Assembly: GCA_016234495.1 (NCBI GenBank)
Contig: JACRBI010000039.1
Coordinates: 1 to 64,000 of the forward strand
Source of the DNA: Chloroflexota bacterium
GTDB taxonomy: Bacteria > Chloroflexota > Anaerolineae > Anaerolineales > Villigracilaceae
Length of the DNA stretch: 64,000 bases
Reading direction: 5' to 3'
The notes under the pieces were generated by a model. It was not told the DNA's origin. It saw only the letters and a program-made list of their open reading frames with translations, and made no database searches. Both the position numbers and the translations under genes were made by a program. Of the stretch, positions 42,566-53,201 are shown in pieces. How positions within the stretch are numbered: position 1 is the first letter of the stretch; every line of letters starts with the position of its first letter.

Positions 42566-42686
42566 AATTTACTGTACATTTTAAAAATGGGACGCGGATT
42601 AACGCAGATGTATGCTGATTTAAAATTAATTTCCGCGTTTTCCGTTCTTGTCCGTGTCCCATAAAGGTTTTGTAAGGTAGAGAAAT
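42566..42686. repeat. Palindromic repeat C2
   Basis: TTTACTGTACATTTT...GGGACGCGGATTAACGCAGA on the left and GTCCGTGTCCCATAAAG...TTTTGTAAGGTAGAGAAA on the right match repeat C1 with divergence. It overlaps the stop end of transpeptidase copy 4. Confidence 0.7.
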
Positions 42687-43411
42687 TACCATTGAATTTC
42701 CACGGGCGTGCCGACCTCTGCCCAATCATAAAGCAGCTGCGATTCATAGGTTCCAAGTACAACGCAACCGTAGGATATTGGCGTGCCTAAATATCCTTCC
42801 CATAAGATCGCGCCGTTTGAAAGGATCGGCAGGGCGTGGATTCCGTTTTCCAGACCGCCCGCGTAGTAAATGCCAAGCCAGTTGGGCATCCAGATATTCC
42901 AGTTGCCGCCGTACGCGCTGGGGATTTTATCCAGCACGCTGAACAACCCCACCCGTGTGGCGTTTCCCATTCCAGTGGATGAGACGAAACTGTAAATGAC
43001 CGCGTCGCCTTCATATACATACATGTGTTGTTCCGAGATGTCCACCAGAATATATTTGTTCCCGCTATATGCCGGAGCAGAGTCAGCGTACGGATTCTGA
43101 ATGACCGGCGCGCCGAATTCGGATGTTGGCGTGTCTGCCACGAGCTCGGCAAGCGCCAGCGGCTCGGGTGTGTTTGTCGGTTCGGGGGTCGGGGAGGGGA
43201 TGTCTGTCGGCGAAGGGGTGAAGGTGGGTTTTGCGATCTGCGCCAGCGCAAACGGATTTGAATGGGTGGGAGTCGGCGGGCTGTTCACCAAGCCCATCAC
43301 AGGTGACGAGGTAGCCGTCCACGCCGCGACCCCGGCCACCGCGCAGATCAGGAAGATGATCAGCGCTGTGTACAGCGGGCTTCTTCGGGGAGAATCGGCT
43401 GATTGGCTCAT
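42686..43411 (-). CDS. L,D-transpeptidase variant (SYGC), copy 4
   Basis: This 241-aa protein has an N-terminal helix (about 14-32), a Pro/Thr linker and a shorter YkuD domain beginning KYILVDISEQHMYVYEGD. The catalytic motif reads PISYGCVVLG, with Tyr where the other copies have His; the cysteine is kept, and GIHALP supplies the upstream histidine. The SYGC form is a different YkuD subfamily. Its ATG overlaps the amidase stop by 4 bases. Confidence 0.88.
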   Translation of the reverse strand: MSQSADSPRRSPLYTALIIFLICAVAGVAAWTATSSPVMGLVNSPPTPTHSNPFALAQIAKPTFTPSPTDIPSPTPEPTNTPEPLALAELVADTPTSEFGAPVIQNPYADSAPAYSGNKYILVDISEQHMYVYEGDAVIYSFVSSTGMGNATRVGLFSVLDKIPSAYGGNWNIWMPNWLGIYYAGGLENGIHALPILSNGAILWEGYLGTPISYGCVVLGTYESQLLYDWAEVGTPVEIQW

Positions 43412-44232
43412 GGAGCAGTTGTCGGGAGTGGAGTCGGCGCGACGCTCTCATTCTTGAGGAAGCACAGGATGCCCTGTGTTACGCCCTGCGCGACTCGTTC
43501 TGTTTGTGTCGTGAGGATTTCACGGTCGAGATATAAAAACCCGGTCTCAATAATGGCGGTGATGGTCTCCGGGTCGATTTCAGAGAAGGCATGATACTGG
43601 GTCATGTCGGCGGTGATGCTGCCGGCGTGAAAGGTCATGCCTGTTGTTTTTTCATAGCGGTCTACAAGGCAGGCGGTGAGACGCTGGGCGCGGTTGATGT
43701 CGTGCGTGTCAAGCGATGACGCCACTTTGAAGCCCGTGGCCTGGTCGTTCACATATTCGCAGGAGTCATTATGAATGGAAACAAGCACCACGGCGCGGTA
43801 ACCGTTCAGGCGCGTGTCGAACTCGTTGAGCAAATCCACCTGATAGCCTTCGGCCACGAGGTTATCCTTGACGAAGTTGGCGATATTGCTGTTGACGTCT
43901 GCCTCTGTCAGCGTGTCCTGTCCGTTTTCGTCAGTGCAGACCGCGCCTGAGTCGTTGCCGGAATGTCCCGCCACGATTCCCACGCGCAATTGCGGCTGGG
44001 GAGTGTTGATGACCGTGTTCGGTCCCGCTTGAGGCGTGAGGATCAAAAGCAGTTGTTTCTGAAAACTATTGGAGAAAATGCTCGTCGGCGTCCATGCTGT
44101 AAAAAGAGTCGCAAGCAGAATCGCAACACCGAGCGTGGTTGTAAAGGCGTTTGAGGCGCGCGGCTTACCCCCGGCCTTTCGCGCAGGTTTCGAGTCAGGT
44201 TTCGGAGCGTGCTCTTGATTTGTAGATTCCAT
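43408..44232 (-). CDS. N-acetylmuramoyl-L-alanine amidase family 3
   Basis: This 274-aa protein has an Ala/Lys-rich cytosolic start, one membrane helix (about 32-50) and an Amidase_3 domain. The zinc ligands are visible: H in VAGHSGNDSG, E in LTEADVN and H in VSIHNDS; the catalytic Glu is in IIETGFL. It cuts the sugar-peptide bond of peptidoglycan. It is translationally coupled to L,D-transpeptidase copy 4, pairing a cutter and a cross-linker. Confidence 0.92.
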   Translation of the reverse strand: MESTNQEHAPKPDSKPARKAGGKPRASNAFTTTLGVAILLATLFTAWTPTSIFSNSFQKQLLLILTPQAGPNTVINTPQPQLRVGIVAGHSGNDSGAVCTDENGQDTLTEADVNSNIANFVKDNLVAEGYQVDLLNEFDTRLNGYRAVVLVSIHNDSCEYVNDQATGFKVASSLDTHDINRAQRLTACLVDRYEKTTGMTFHAGSITADMTQYHAFSEIDPETITAIIETGFLYLDREILTTQTERVAQGVTQGILCFLKNESVAPTPLPTTAP

Positions 44233-44599
44233 GTTCTGTTTGGCAATATTACCCTAAAACAGGCCAATTTTGCAGAAGAATGAGCTGGTCATTTCATAGT
44301 CAATTTTCCCCCGGCGGGATTAATCCGTTTGTCGTTGAAGTTAAGCCGCTTAACTCGGAAGTTTAGCGGCTTAACTTTGAAATTAAGAAGGCATGTAAAA
44401 ATAACTTCCCGTTTTATCGTCAATGCGAGGGTGGTTTTCCCGAAGCAATCCCCTTGTTTGCCAGAGGAGATTGCTCACCTGCACTGCACGCTGCACGCTA
44501 GTGCGGTGTTTCGCGAAAATTCGCCCAATTTGCGTAATTCGCGTTAAGCCTTGCCGCAAAATTAAAAAGGTGTCAAGCGACCTTGGAATCACCATGCCC
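44233..44599. other. Intergenic region with two repeats
   Basis: It holds an inverted repeat at 44338-44377 (AAGTTAAGCCGCTTAAC/GTTTAGCGGCTTAACTT) and a half copy of repeat A at 44417-44480 (CAATGCGAGGG, CCCGAAGCAATC, GAGGAGATTGCTC). The promoter of the amidase/transpeptidase genes should lie at the left edge. I see no gene. Confidence 0.6.
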
Positions 44600-45589
44600 T
44601 TATCTTCCCGCCTGCCAATCCTTCACCCGCGCGAACAAATCCTGCAACGGGTTTAAGCTCGAGATGGGCACATACAGGTTTTTTGTTTTTGTATGATCGA
44701 ACTGGAATACGCGCGAATTCTGCGCCATGAACTTCGCGCGTTGTCGAAACTCTCCGTGTGAAATAAAACCCGCCAGAATAATCTCCATGCCGTAGACCCA
44801 GATGTTTCCCCACTCCAGCGGCGCGATGACATGCGCCTCCTTATAAGCAGGGCTGTGGATGCCCAGCCGCGCCGCCGCCATTTTTTTGACATGGATGGAT
44901 GTGACCGAATAAAACGGGTCTTCGACCGTGACGCGCATCTTCGGCGGCAGATGCACCTGCCGCGTCAAAAATCCGCGCGCCGAATCCTGCCCGCTGACTT
45001 CGACCAGCATTTCCGCCTCTGAATCAGATTTCAAGACCAGCGGCCCAAGCGGATTCCATTTTAGCGGCTTGCGCCACTTGGCCGGCATCGCGTGAATCAG
45101 ATAATGCGGTTGGTTTGTTTCGGTCACCTTTTGCAAGTCGTCCTGTGAAGACGCGGTCAGCCCGGAAACGAAGGCGAACAGATACAGGTCATTGTCTGAA
45201 AATCCATCCATCACATGATGGTCGGAGGGAACCAGCGCCGGCGCGTTCAATATCACATCTGCGGAGCGGCGCATTTCCGCGATTTGATCGCGGTGTGAAA
45301 TGAGAAAGGACTTGATGTCACAGCGGTGCCCGCCCAGGGTGACGTTGAATTTATCCGGTTCGGTGAATGGCGCGGCCGGCTTCACCTCAAATGGAATCTC
45401 CTGCTGTGAAAGTTGACGCCGAAAGGCAAGTTCCACCGCCGCCTCAGCCGTGACCCGCCGCAGTCGTTGATACAGCGCCGCGCTGGTGTGGTCGAACGAA
45501 TACAGCAGCGAGCGAAGCGCAAACGCTATCCCGCCTTCGGTCAGGTCGGGGGTGTACGGCAGGCGGATGAAACTGGAGGAAGTCAGCAT
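44600..45589 (-). CDS. Hypothetical protein, about 329 aa
   Basis: I place the start at 45589 (MLTSSSFIRLPYTPD), because the 30 codons upstream translate the AAATCCA/AAATCGT simple repeat. The protein is cytosolic, with segments FNVTLGGHRCDIKSFLISHRDQI, FSDNDLYLFAFVSGLTA and WGNIWVYGMEIILAGFISHGEF. The D-x-K and surrounding strands vaguely resemble a PD-(D/E)xK nuclease fold, but I cannot assign the family. It is followed by the lipoprotein gene's repeat region upstream. Confidence 0.65.
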   Translation of the reverse strand: MLTSSSFIRLPYTPDLTEGGIAFALRSLLYSFDHTSAALYQRLRRVTAEAAVELAFRRQLSQQEIPFEVKPAAPFTEPDKFNVTLGGHRCDIKSFLISHRDQIAEMRRSADVILNAPALVPSDHHVMDGFSDNDLYLFAFVSGLTASSQDDLQKVTETNQPHYLIHAMPAKWRKPLKWNPLGPLVLKSDSEAEMLVEVSGQDSARGFLTRQVHLPPKMRVTVEDPFYSVTSIHVKKMAAARLGIHSPAYKEAHVIAPLEWGNIWVYGMEIILAGFISHGEFRQRAKFMAQNSRVFQFDHTKTKNLYVPISSLNPLQDLFARVKDWQAGR

Positions 45590-45644
45590 GTGAGCAGTAA
45601 TCAGTGAACAGTAACCAGTGAACAGTGTTTTAGGCGGGAAACAA

Positions 45645-45704
45645 AATCGCAAATCCAAAATCCAAAATCGTAAATCCAAAATCCAAAATCGTAAATCGTA
45701 AATT
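45645..45704. repeat. Heptamer tandem repeat, AAATCCA/AAATCGT type
   Basis: About eight consecutive 7-bp units (AAATCGC, AAATCCA, AAATCCA, AAATCGT, AAATCCA, AAATCCA, AAATCGT, AAATCGT). It shares the unit AAATCGT with the array at 63758-63806. Confidence 0.9.
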
Positions 45705-45706
45705 TC

Positions 45707-46600
45707 CTACGGCAGCGGGGTTCTGGTTGGCAGGACATAATCCACGTTTTGAATCATCAGGTCTGAAAAAGCCACGACCACCGGCGTATCTCCGGCCGAG
45801 TTGACAAAGACGCCGATGGTTCCGCTTGGGTAGCTTGGTTCGCGGATGCTGAATTGATAACGGCCATTCAGGAATAGCCGCATCTCCGGGCCGACCGCCC
45901 ATATCCCAATGCGCACTTCGCCCGGCGCGCCTGGCGGCACATCTCCGCTGGGGAGGGGAGCTTGCAAATTTAATTTTGTGCCATTGCTCAATCTGTCCAT
46001 GCGCACAGTCCCAGTGCAGGATAAAGCAAAACGGTAATACGCGGCGGAACTGGCGCGGACGAGAATTCCATAATCATCGTTGCCGCGGCATAAATTGGGG
46101 CGGGCGGTGACCTCGGCGTAGAAATCGCCCAGCACATCGCCATGCCGCAGGCTGAGCATATGTACTCCGCTTTGCGCGGCGAGAATCAAACTGTTGTTTT
46201 CGATGGCGGCGCTGGCTTCGTCGGATGCGGCAATGTCCCAGAGTGATGAATTGGAGAAGTTGTCGGTGATGATGATCGAGCCGAGGCCGGGGCGCATCTC
46301 TGCGGCGGGAGGGTTGGTGGCAAAAACTCCCAGCGTAGGTGTGGCTGTTGAAGGGAACCAGTCTATGGTCGCAGTGGGAAGCGGAGTCTCAGTCGCAGGG
46401 ATTTCAACAGGTGTGGCATTCATCGAATCCAACGCGGCGCAGGAGGTGAAAATCATGGTCATTGAGAGGGCGCTAGCCCGAAGCAATCTCCAAATTAACC
46501 GGGGATTGCTTCGTTGCCTTGGTCTCGATACTGCCTCGAAGAGCATTCGGCCTACTCGACCAGCGGCTCCTCGCAATGACATAAACACATGCAACGACAT
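45707..46600 (-). CDS. Putative lipoprotein whose N-terminal coding region is a repeat element
   Basis: The conserved-looking part begins near residue SCAALDSMN (46438 downward): a Thr/Pro linker (TPVEIPATETPLPTATID) and a concanavalin/LamG-like domain (DNFSNSSLWDIAAS, YGILVRASSAAYYRFAL, LFLNGRYQFSI, GTIGVFVNSAG). A lipobox-like FTSC precedes it. Any start long enough for a signal peptide (46600 or 46546) falls in repeat A4 or just beside it, so the leader MSLRGAAGRVGRMLFEAVSR onward is repeat-derived. The start is therefore uncertain, and the gene could also be a 5'-disrupted remnant. Confidence 0.6.
   Translation of the reverse strand: MSLHVFMSLRGAAGRVGRMLFEAVSRPRQRSNPRLIWRLLRASALSMTMIFTSCAALDSMNATPVEIPATETPLPTATIDWFPSTATPTLGVFATNPPAAEMRPGLGSIIITDNFSNSSLWDIAASDEASAAIENNSLILAAQSGVHMLSLRHGDVLGDFYAEVTARPNLCRGNDDYGILVRASSAAYYRFALSCTGTVRMDRLSNGTKLNLQAPLPSGDVPPGAPGEVRIGIWAVGPEMRLFLNGRYQFSIREPSYPSGTIGVFVNSAGDTPVVVAFSDLMIQNVDYVLPTRTPLP
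46458..46580. repeat. Palindromic repeat A4 inside a lipoprotein reading frame
   Basis: Ends GTCATTGAGAG/CTCGCAATGAC match family A, with the internal CCGAAGCAATCTCC and GGGATTGCTTCG pair and about 45 extra bases. It overlaps codons of the lipoprotein at 45707-46600. Confidence 0.8.
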
Positions 46601-46678
46601 GGTGATTTTTTGATGACAGGATTTCATGGATTGTGTCGTAAAATTGATTGACATCATTCTAGCATATAAGGAGCGAAC

Positions 46679-47698
46679 ATGAGCGAGAAGCAGGTGCTTG
46701 TGACCGGGGCGTGCGGTGAAATTGGGCAGGCGTTGGTGCAGGGGTTGGCAAAACGGGGCGGGTACAAAATAGTGACAGCAGATTTTATGCCGCTGCCGGA
46801 GTCGATCAAAAGCCTTTCGGCGGAACATGTGCAGGGGGACCTGGTTTACAAGATCAAAACTTTTTACGATTACGATTTCGATATTATTTTTCATCTGGCG
46901 GCATCGCTTTCATCCAAGGCCGAGGTGGCAACCGAGGAGGCGCATCGCATCAACGTGGAAGGCACAATGCAACTGTTGATGCTGGCCGCATATCGTTCTG
47001 AAAAATACGGCAAGGCGGTCAAGTTTTTGTTTCCGAGTTCCATTGCCGCGTATGGGATGCCGGGTATTGAAGAGAAAATAAAAGCGGGCGCGGTGAAGGA
47101 GGACGATTGGAACACGCCGCACACGATGTACGGCTGCAATAAATTGTATTGCGAAAAACTGGGAATGTATTACGGAAAATATTTCGGCCAGAAACATTTG
47201 GATGAAAAACCGCCGGTCATGCTGGACTTTCGGGCGATCCGCTTCCCGGGGCTGGTCAGCGCCTTTACATTGCCCAGCGGCGGGACGAGTGACTACGGCC
47301 CGGAGATGCTCCACGCCGCGGCACAGGGTAAACCATATTCATGTTTCGTGCGCGCCGATACGAAGATATCCTTCATGGCCATGCCGGATGCAATTAAATC
47401 CTTGTTGATGCTGATGGATGTGCCGCGCGAGAAACTTACCGGTAATGTCTATAACATTGCGGCTTTTGCCATCACCGCCGAGGAATTCCGTCAGCGCGCA
47501 TTGAAGGCTTTCCCGGATGCAAACATTACCTACGACACAAATCCGCGCCGGCAGGGCATTGTCGATTCGTGGCCGGAGGATGTGGACGACTCACTCGCCC
47601 GCGCCGATTGGGGCTGGAAACCTGACTACGATGTAGACCGTTTCTTCGATGATTACTTCCTGCCTGAGATCCGCAAGAGGTACGGGAAGGGGAATTAG
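46679..47698 (+). CDS. Extended SDR, L-threonine 3-dehydrogenase-like
   Basis: This 339-aa protein has the NAD motif VLVTGACGEIGQALVQGL, the active site SSIAAYGMPG with MYGCNKLYCEK (Tyr-x3-Lys), and the C-terminal segment RRQGIVDSWPEDVDDSLARADWGWKPDYD, characteristic of SDR-type threonine dehydrogenases. Those enzymes oxidise threonine to 2-amino-3-ketobutyrate. A UDP-sugar epimerase is the alternative. AAGGAG lies about 7 bases before the ATG. Confidence 0.85.
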   Translation: MSEKQVLVTGACGEIGQALVQGLAKRGGYKIVTADFMPLPESIKSLSAEHVQGDLVYKIKTFYDYDFDIIFHLAASLSSKAEVATEEAHRINVEGTMQLLMLAAYRSEKYGKAVKFLFPSSIAAYGMPGIEEKIKAGAVKEDDWNTPHTMYGCNKLYCEKLGMYYGKYFGQKHLDEKPPVMLDFRAIRFPGLVSAFTLPSGGTSDYGPEMLHAAAQGKPYSCFVRADTKISFMAMPDAIKSLLMLMDVPREKLTGNVYNIAAFAITAEEFRQRALKAFPDANITYDTNPRRQGIVDSWPEDVDDSLARADWGWKPDYDVDRFFDDYFLPEIRKRYGKGN

Positions 47699-47769
47699 AA
47701 AGGATGAAGGTTGAAAAGTAAAAAGTAATCAGTAATTCCCCTTTGGGGACTTCGCAGTTATCAGTTGTA

Positions 47770-47832
47770 TGAAGACCTGACAGGTTTTAGTGTGGCGTGA
47801 GTCGATTAGGCTTCTGTGAAAACCAGTCAGGT
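47770..47832. repeat. Palindromic repeat
   Basis: AGACCTGACAGGTTTT is mirrored by AAAACCAGTCAGGTCT with one mismatch around a 31-base centre. It sits just before a 52-aa ORF. Confidence 0.65.
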
Positions 47833-47839
47833 CTGTGTG

Positions 47840-47998
47840 ATGAGCAGTTTTGATGCCCGCAAGGAAATGGCGGTCGAACTTGGCTGCCCCGCAGATGCAA
47901 TGAACGACTCGACCAGAATGAACGTCTGGCTTCACAAGACGGTGCTGAGGCAGATCGCCGAGAACGGCGGTAATATCCCACAAGACCTTTTCGATTAA
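47840..47998 (+). CDS. 52-aa hypothetical protein
   Basis: The ATG at 47840 begins MSSFDARKEMAVELGCPAD and ends AENGGNIPQDLFD. The composition is protein-like, with two predicted helices and no membrane segment. An intrinsic terminator lies just after the stop. No ribosome site is visible and the 5' side is a palindromic repeat, so confidence is moderate. I recognise no family. Confidence 0.5.
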   Translation: MSSFDARKEMAVELGCPADAMNDSTRMNVWLHKTVLRQIAENGGNIPQDLFD

Positions 47999-48012
47999 TT
48001 AGCCAAGACGCA

Positions 48013-48053
48013 AAACAGCGCGGCTCTGATTTCAGAGCCGCGCTGTTTTTTTG
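48013..48053. terminator. Bidirectional intrinsic terminator
   Basis: A perfect 16-bp stem, AACAGCGCGGCTCTGA/TCAGAGCCGCGCTGTT, followed by TTTTTT on the plus strand. It separates the 52-aa gene and the convergent plsY-like gene. Confidence 0.9.
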
Positions 48054-48743
48054 TTATGAATTACTGGAGTCTCTGGCTTCGCGCCTTGCCCTAAGCCAGC
48101 CGTTCAAACTATATTTCACCACGCGTTCATTGCCCTCGAATAACTTTTTGAGGTTTGGCCTCAGCGCCCAAATCAGCAAAATTTCCGCGCCCACGCCGTA
48201 CCACACATCCACCCATTGACCGTCAAACAATAATGCGCGGATGGCAAAACCGATGATGGCGAACAAGGCCACGGCCATCGTGGTGATGGACGCAATGCCG
48301 ACGGTGAAGAAGGTCAACATGCCGAGCGGTAGAATGAAAAGAATCGATGCCGGCCACAACCCCATCGCGCCGCCGACAGAGGGCGCCCCGCCCGCTCCGC
48401 CGCGCAAACGGAATCTGCCGTTCTCACCGCGTTCAGCCAGAAAGATGGAGTAGTTATGCCCGAGGATCGCAGCGATCGGCGTAAGCACATGCACCCAGTC
48501 GCTGTTTGGGGTAAGCCATTGCGACACCCACACGGCCAGCGCTCCCTTTAAAATATCGAGAATGGCAGTGGCGAAGCCGGCCCAAAACCCTGCGGCGCGC
48601 ATGGCGTTCGTCCCGCCTGTGCGGCCGCTTTCAACCTCGCGAATATCTTTCCCGGTTTTAAGTTTGACGATCAGTAATCCAAAGGGGATCGAACCAAACA
48701 GGTAAGCCAGAATCACGATCCCAATATCGAATGCAATTTGCAT
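48054..48743 (-). CDS. PlsY-like glycerol-3-phosphate acyltransferase, divergent
   Basis: This 229-aa protein has six or so membrane helices and the PlsY landmarks GSIPFGLLIV, SGRTGGTNA (usually SGNxGATN) and GHNYSIF. The third motif, normally GGKGVAT, reads RGGAGGAPSVGGAMG after an Arg-rich insertion. PlsY makes lysophosphatidic acid from acyl-phosphate. The altered motifs mean the activity or substrate may differ. It stands alone on the minus strand. Confidence 0.82.
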   Translation of the reverse strand: MQIAFDIGIVILAYLFGSIPFGLLIVKLKTGKDIREVESGRTGGTNAMRAAGFWAGFATAILDILKGALAVWVSQWLTPNSDWVHVLTPIAAILGHNYSIFLAERGENGRFRLRGGAGGAPSVGGAMGLWPASILFILPLGMLTFFTVGIASITTMAVALFAIIGFAIRALLFDGQWVDVWYGVGAEILLIWALRPNLKKLFEGNERVVKYSLNGWLRARREARDSSNS

Positions 48744-48844
48744 TGAAGCTCCTCCAAAATATTATGTCATTGCGGGGCAGGCGTTTTCCCTGCAATAACG
48801 GTAAAGTTCATACCCATAAAAACACGGAAAACGAAATATGGTTG

Positions 48845-49249
48845 CTAGATAACCTGCAAAACTACTTCGCTATAATTGCCATCTTCAATCCAAAAACCGC
48901 GGGCGCGCCACGCTTGCGAGCCTTCCACCGGCGCGAGGATGACCTGCACAACTGCATAGGCGGCCTGATCAACGTCAGTTGGCGATACAGTTTCAGGTCC
49001 AGTTGGATGCGAGTGGAAGATGCCGATCAAATCCAGCCCGTTGGATTCGATCCACTCGAAGGCATTTAACTGCTCGATGGGATCCATCACGAATCGGACT
49101 GCGCTTTGTGCCTGATTCGTCACCTCCAGCACTGACTCTACCTTTGAGTCTCGTCCTGCCAAAAGTCCGCAGGCCTCCAGCGGCGCATGTGAGCGGACGT
49201 GCGAAATCATTTTTTGAAGTTGTTCATTTGTGAGGGTGAGGGAGCGCAT
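48845..49249 (-). CDS. JAMM/MPN-domain metalloprotease
   Basis: This 134-aa protein (start ATG 49249) has the complete JAMM zinc site: E in PLEACGLLAG, HSHPTGP and the S-x2-D in VSPTDVD. Bacterial single-domain members cleave isopeptide or peptide bonds, for example releasing sulfur-carrier proteins or cysteine from carrier conjugates. Its ATG overlaps the last base of the upstream gene's TGA, so it is translationally coupled to the membrane protein at 49249-50064. No sulfur-carrier partner is seen here. Confidence 0.9.
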   Translation of the reverse strand: MRSLTLTNEQLQKMISHVRSHAPLEACGLLAGRDSKVESVLEVTNQAQSAVRFVMDPIEQLNAFEWIESNGLDLIGIFHSHPTGPETVSPTDVDQAAYAVVQVILAPVEGSQAWRARGFWIEDGNYSEVVLQVI

Positions 49250-50064
49250 CAACGTAAGAATATTGCCGAGACCCACGCAATGCCGACGATGACAGCCGGG
49301 CCAAGCGCCGCGCGCCGCAGGGGAATTTCCTCTGCCAGGTTGGTGGAGAGTAACGTTAAAGCGTAAAGCACGCCCGTCAGCGCCAGCCCGAATTGAATCG
49401 GTGTTAGCGGCCAGTAGTGCAAGCCTGCCCCGACCTGGGCGCAGACAATGCCGATGCCGATCGCCCAGGGGAAGTCCCAGCGGTCGGAGCCGTCTAAATG
49501 AAGGAGGCGCAGGCAGATAAGTGCCGAGACGATGAAAATGGCAGGCACCAGCAGGAACATGCGCGCGCCGGAATATCGCAGCGAGGTGGTGAGAATCAGG
49601 AACAACGCATATCCCAGCGCAGTCAGACCCGCGCGCGCGAATCCGTAGGCTGGTGTGGACGGGTCAATGGTGATGTATTCGGCCAGAAAAATAAGGACCA
49701 GCAGGATCGCGGCAAATGAAAAGCCGGCCCACCAGGCGATTCCGTTTGGCAGCAAGGTCAGCGGAGCGCCGATGACGAAGGTGGTCAATGTGGGCAGCAT
49801 GATGTGTTCGATATTTGTCTTTTCACCCAGCGCGGGGTGTTCGCGGGTCAGCCAGTTCATGCCGGTGGCGCTCAGCGCGGCGGCCAGCACTGCCATCACC
49901 GAGCCGAGGGTGACCGGATATGCAAAATAGAAGCCGGGCAGGGCAATCGTCAACGTGTAGCGCGGTGATTGGATCAGCCGAGTCAGCGCAAATGCCAGCA
50001 GCACAGATGCGATCAGCACGCCCAACCGGTCTGCCGAGGGCAGGTAGGAACGGTTCTCTTGCAT
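49249..50064 (-). CDS. Multi-pass membrane protein, DUF5656-like
   Basis: I take the ATG at 50064 (MQENRSYLPSADRLGV); the ATG nine codons upstream has no ribosome site. The 271-aa product has about eight membrane helices (for example 14-30, 37-60, 85-135, 150-205, 215-265). No catalytic motif is evident. It is coupled to the downstream JAMM protease gene. The function is unknown. Confidence 0.75.
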   Translation of the reverse strand: MQENRSYLPSADRLGVLIASVLLAFALTRLIQSPRYTLTIALPGFYFAYPVTLGSVMAVLAAALSATGMNWLTREHPALGEKTNIEHIMLPTLTTFVIGAPLTLLPNGIAWWAGFSFAAILLVLIFLAEYITIDPSTPAYGFARAGLTALGYALFLILTTSLRYSGARMFLLVPAIFIVSALICLRLLHLDGSDRWDFPWAIGIGIVCAQVGAGLHYWPLTPIQFGLALTGVLYALTLLSTNLAEEIPLRRAALGPAVIVGIAWVSAIFLR

Positions 50065-50126
50065 GAGAAGATTGTACCTGTGGCAAGGCATGAGCGCAAG
50101 CAGGGGTATGGTAGAATCGAAACGTC

Positions 50127-53074
<2,948 letters not shown>

Positions 53075-53099
53075 AGAATAAACGAAATTTGTTTTGATG

Positions 53100-53132
53100 A
53101 AGAGAGATTGCCCTGCGCAGTCTCTCTTTTTG
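53100..53132 (+). terminator. Intrinsic terminator of gyrB
   Basis: AGAGAGA...TCTCTCT with a 13-base loop, followed by TTTTTGA, 26 bases after the stop. Confidence 0.7.
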
Positions 53133-53201
53133 ATTCGCCTTGCTTCTTTGTTATGAAAACAGCACACACCTGAAACCATTGTAGAGTAAAATTTGAACAC
53201 C

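Noticed and set aside
45645-45704. CRISPR-like array
   Set aside because: Units are 7 bp without spacers, so these are tandem simple repeats. The array at 63758-63806 is the same.
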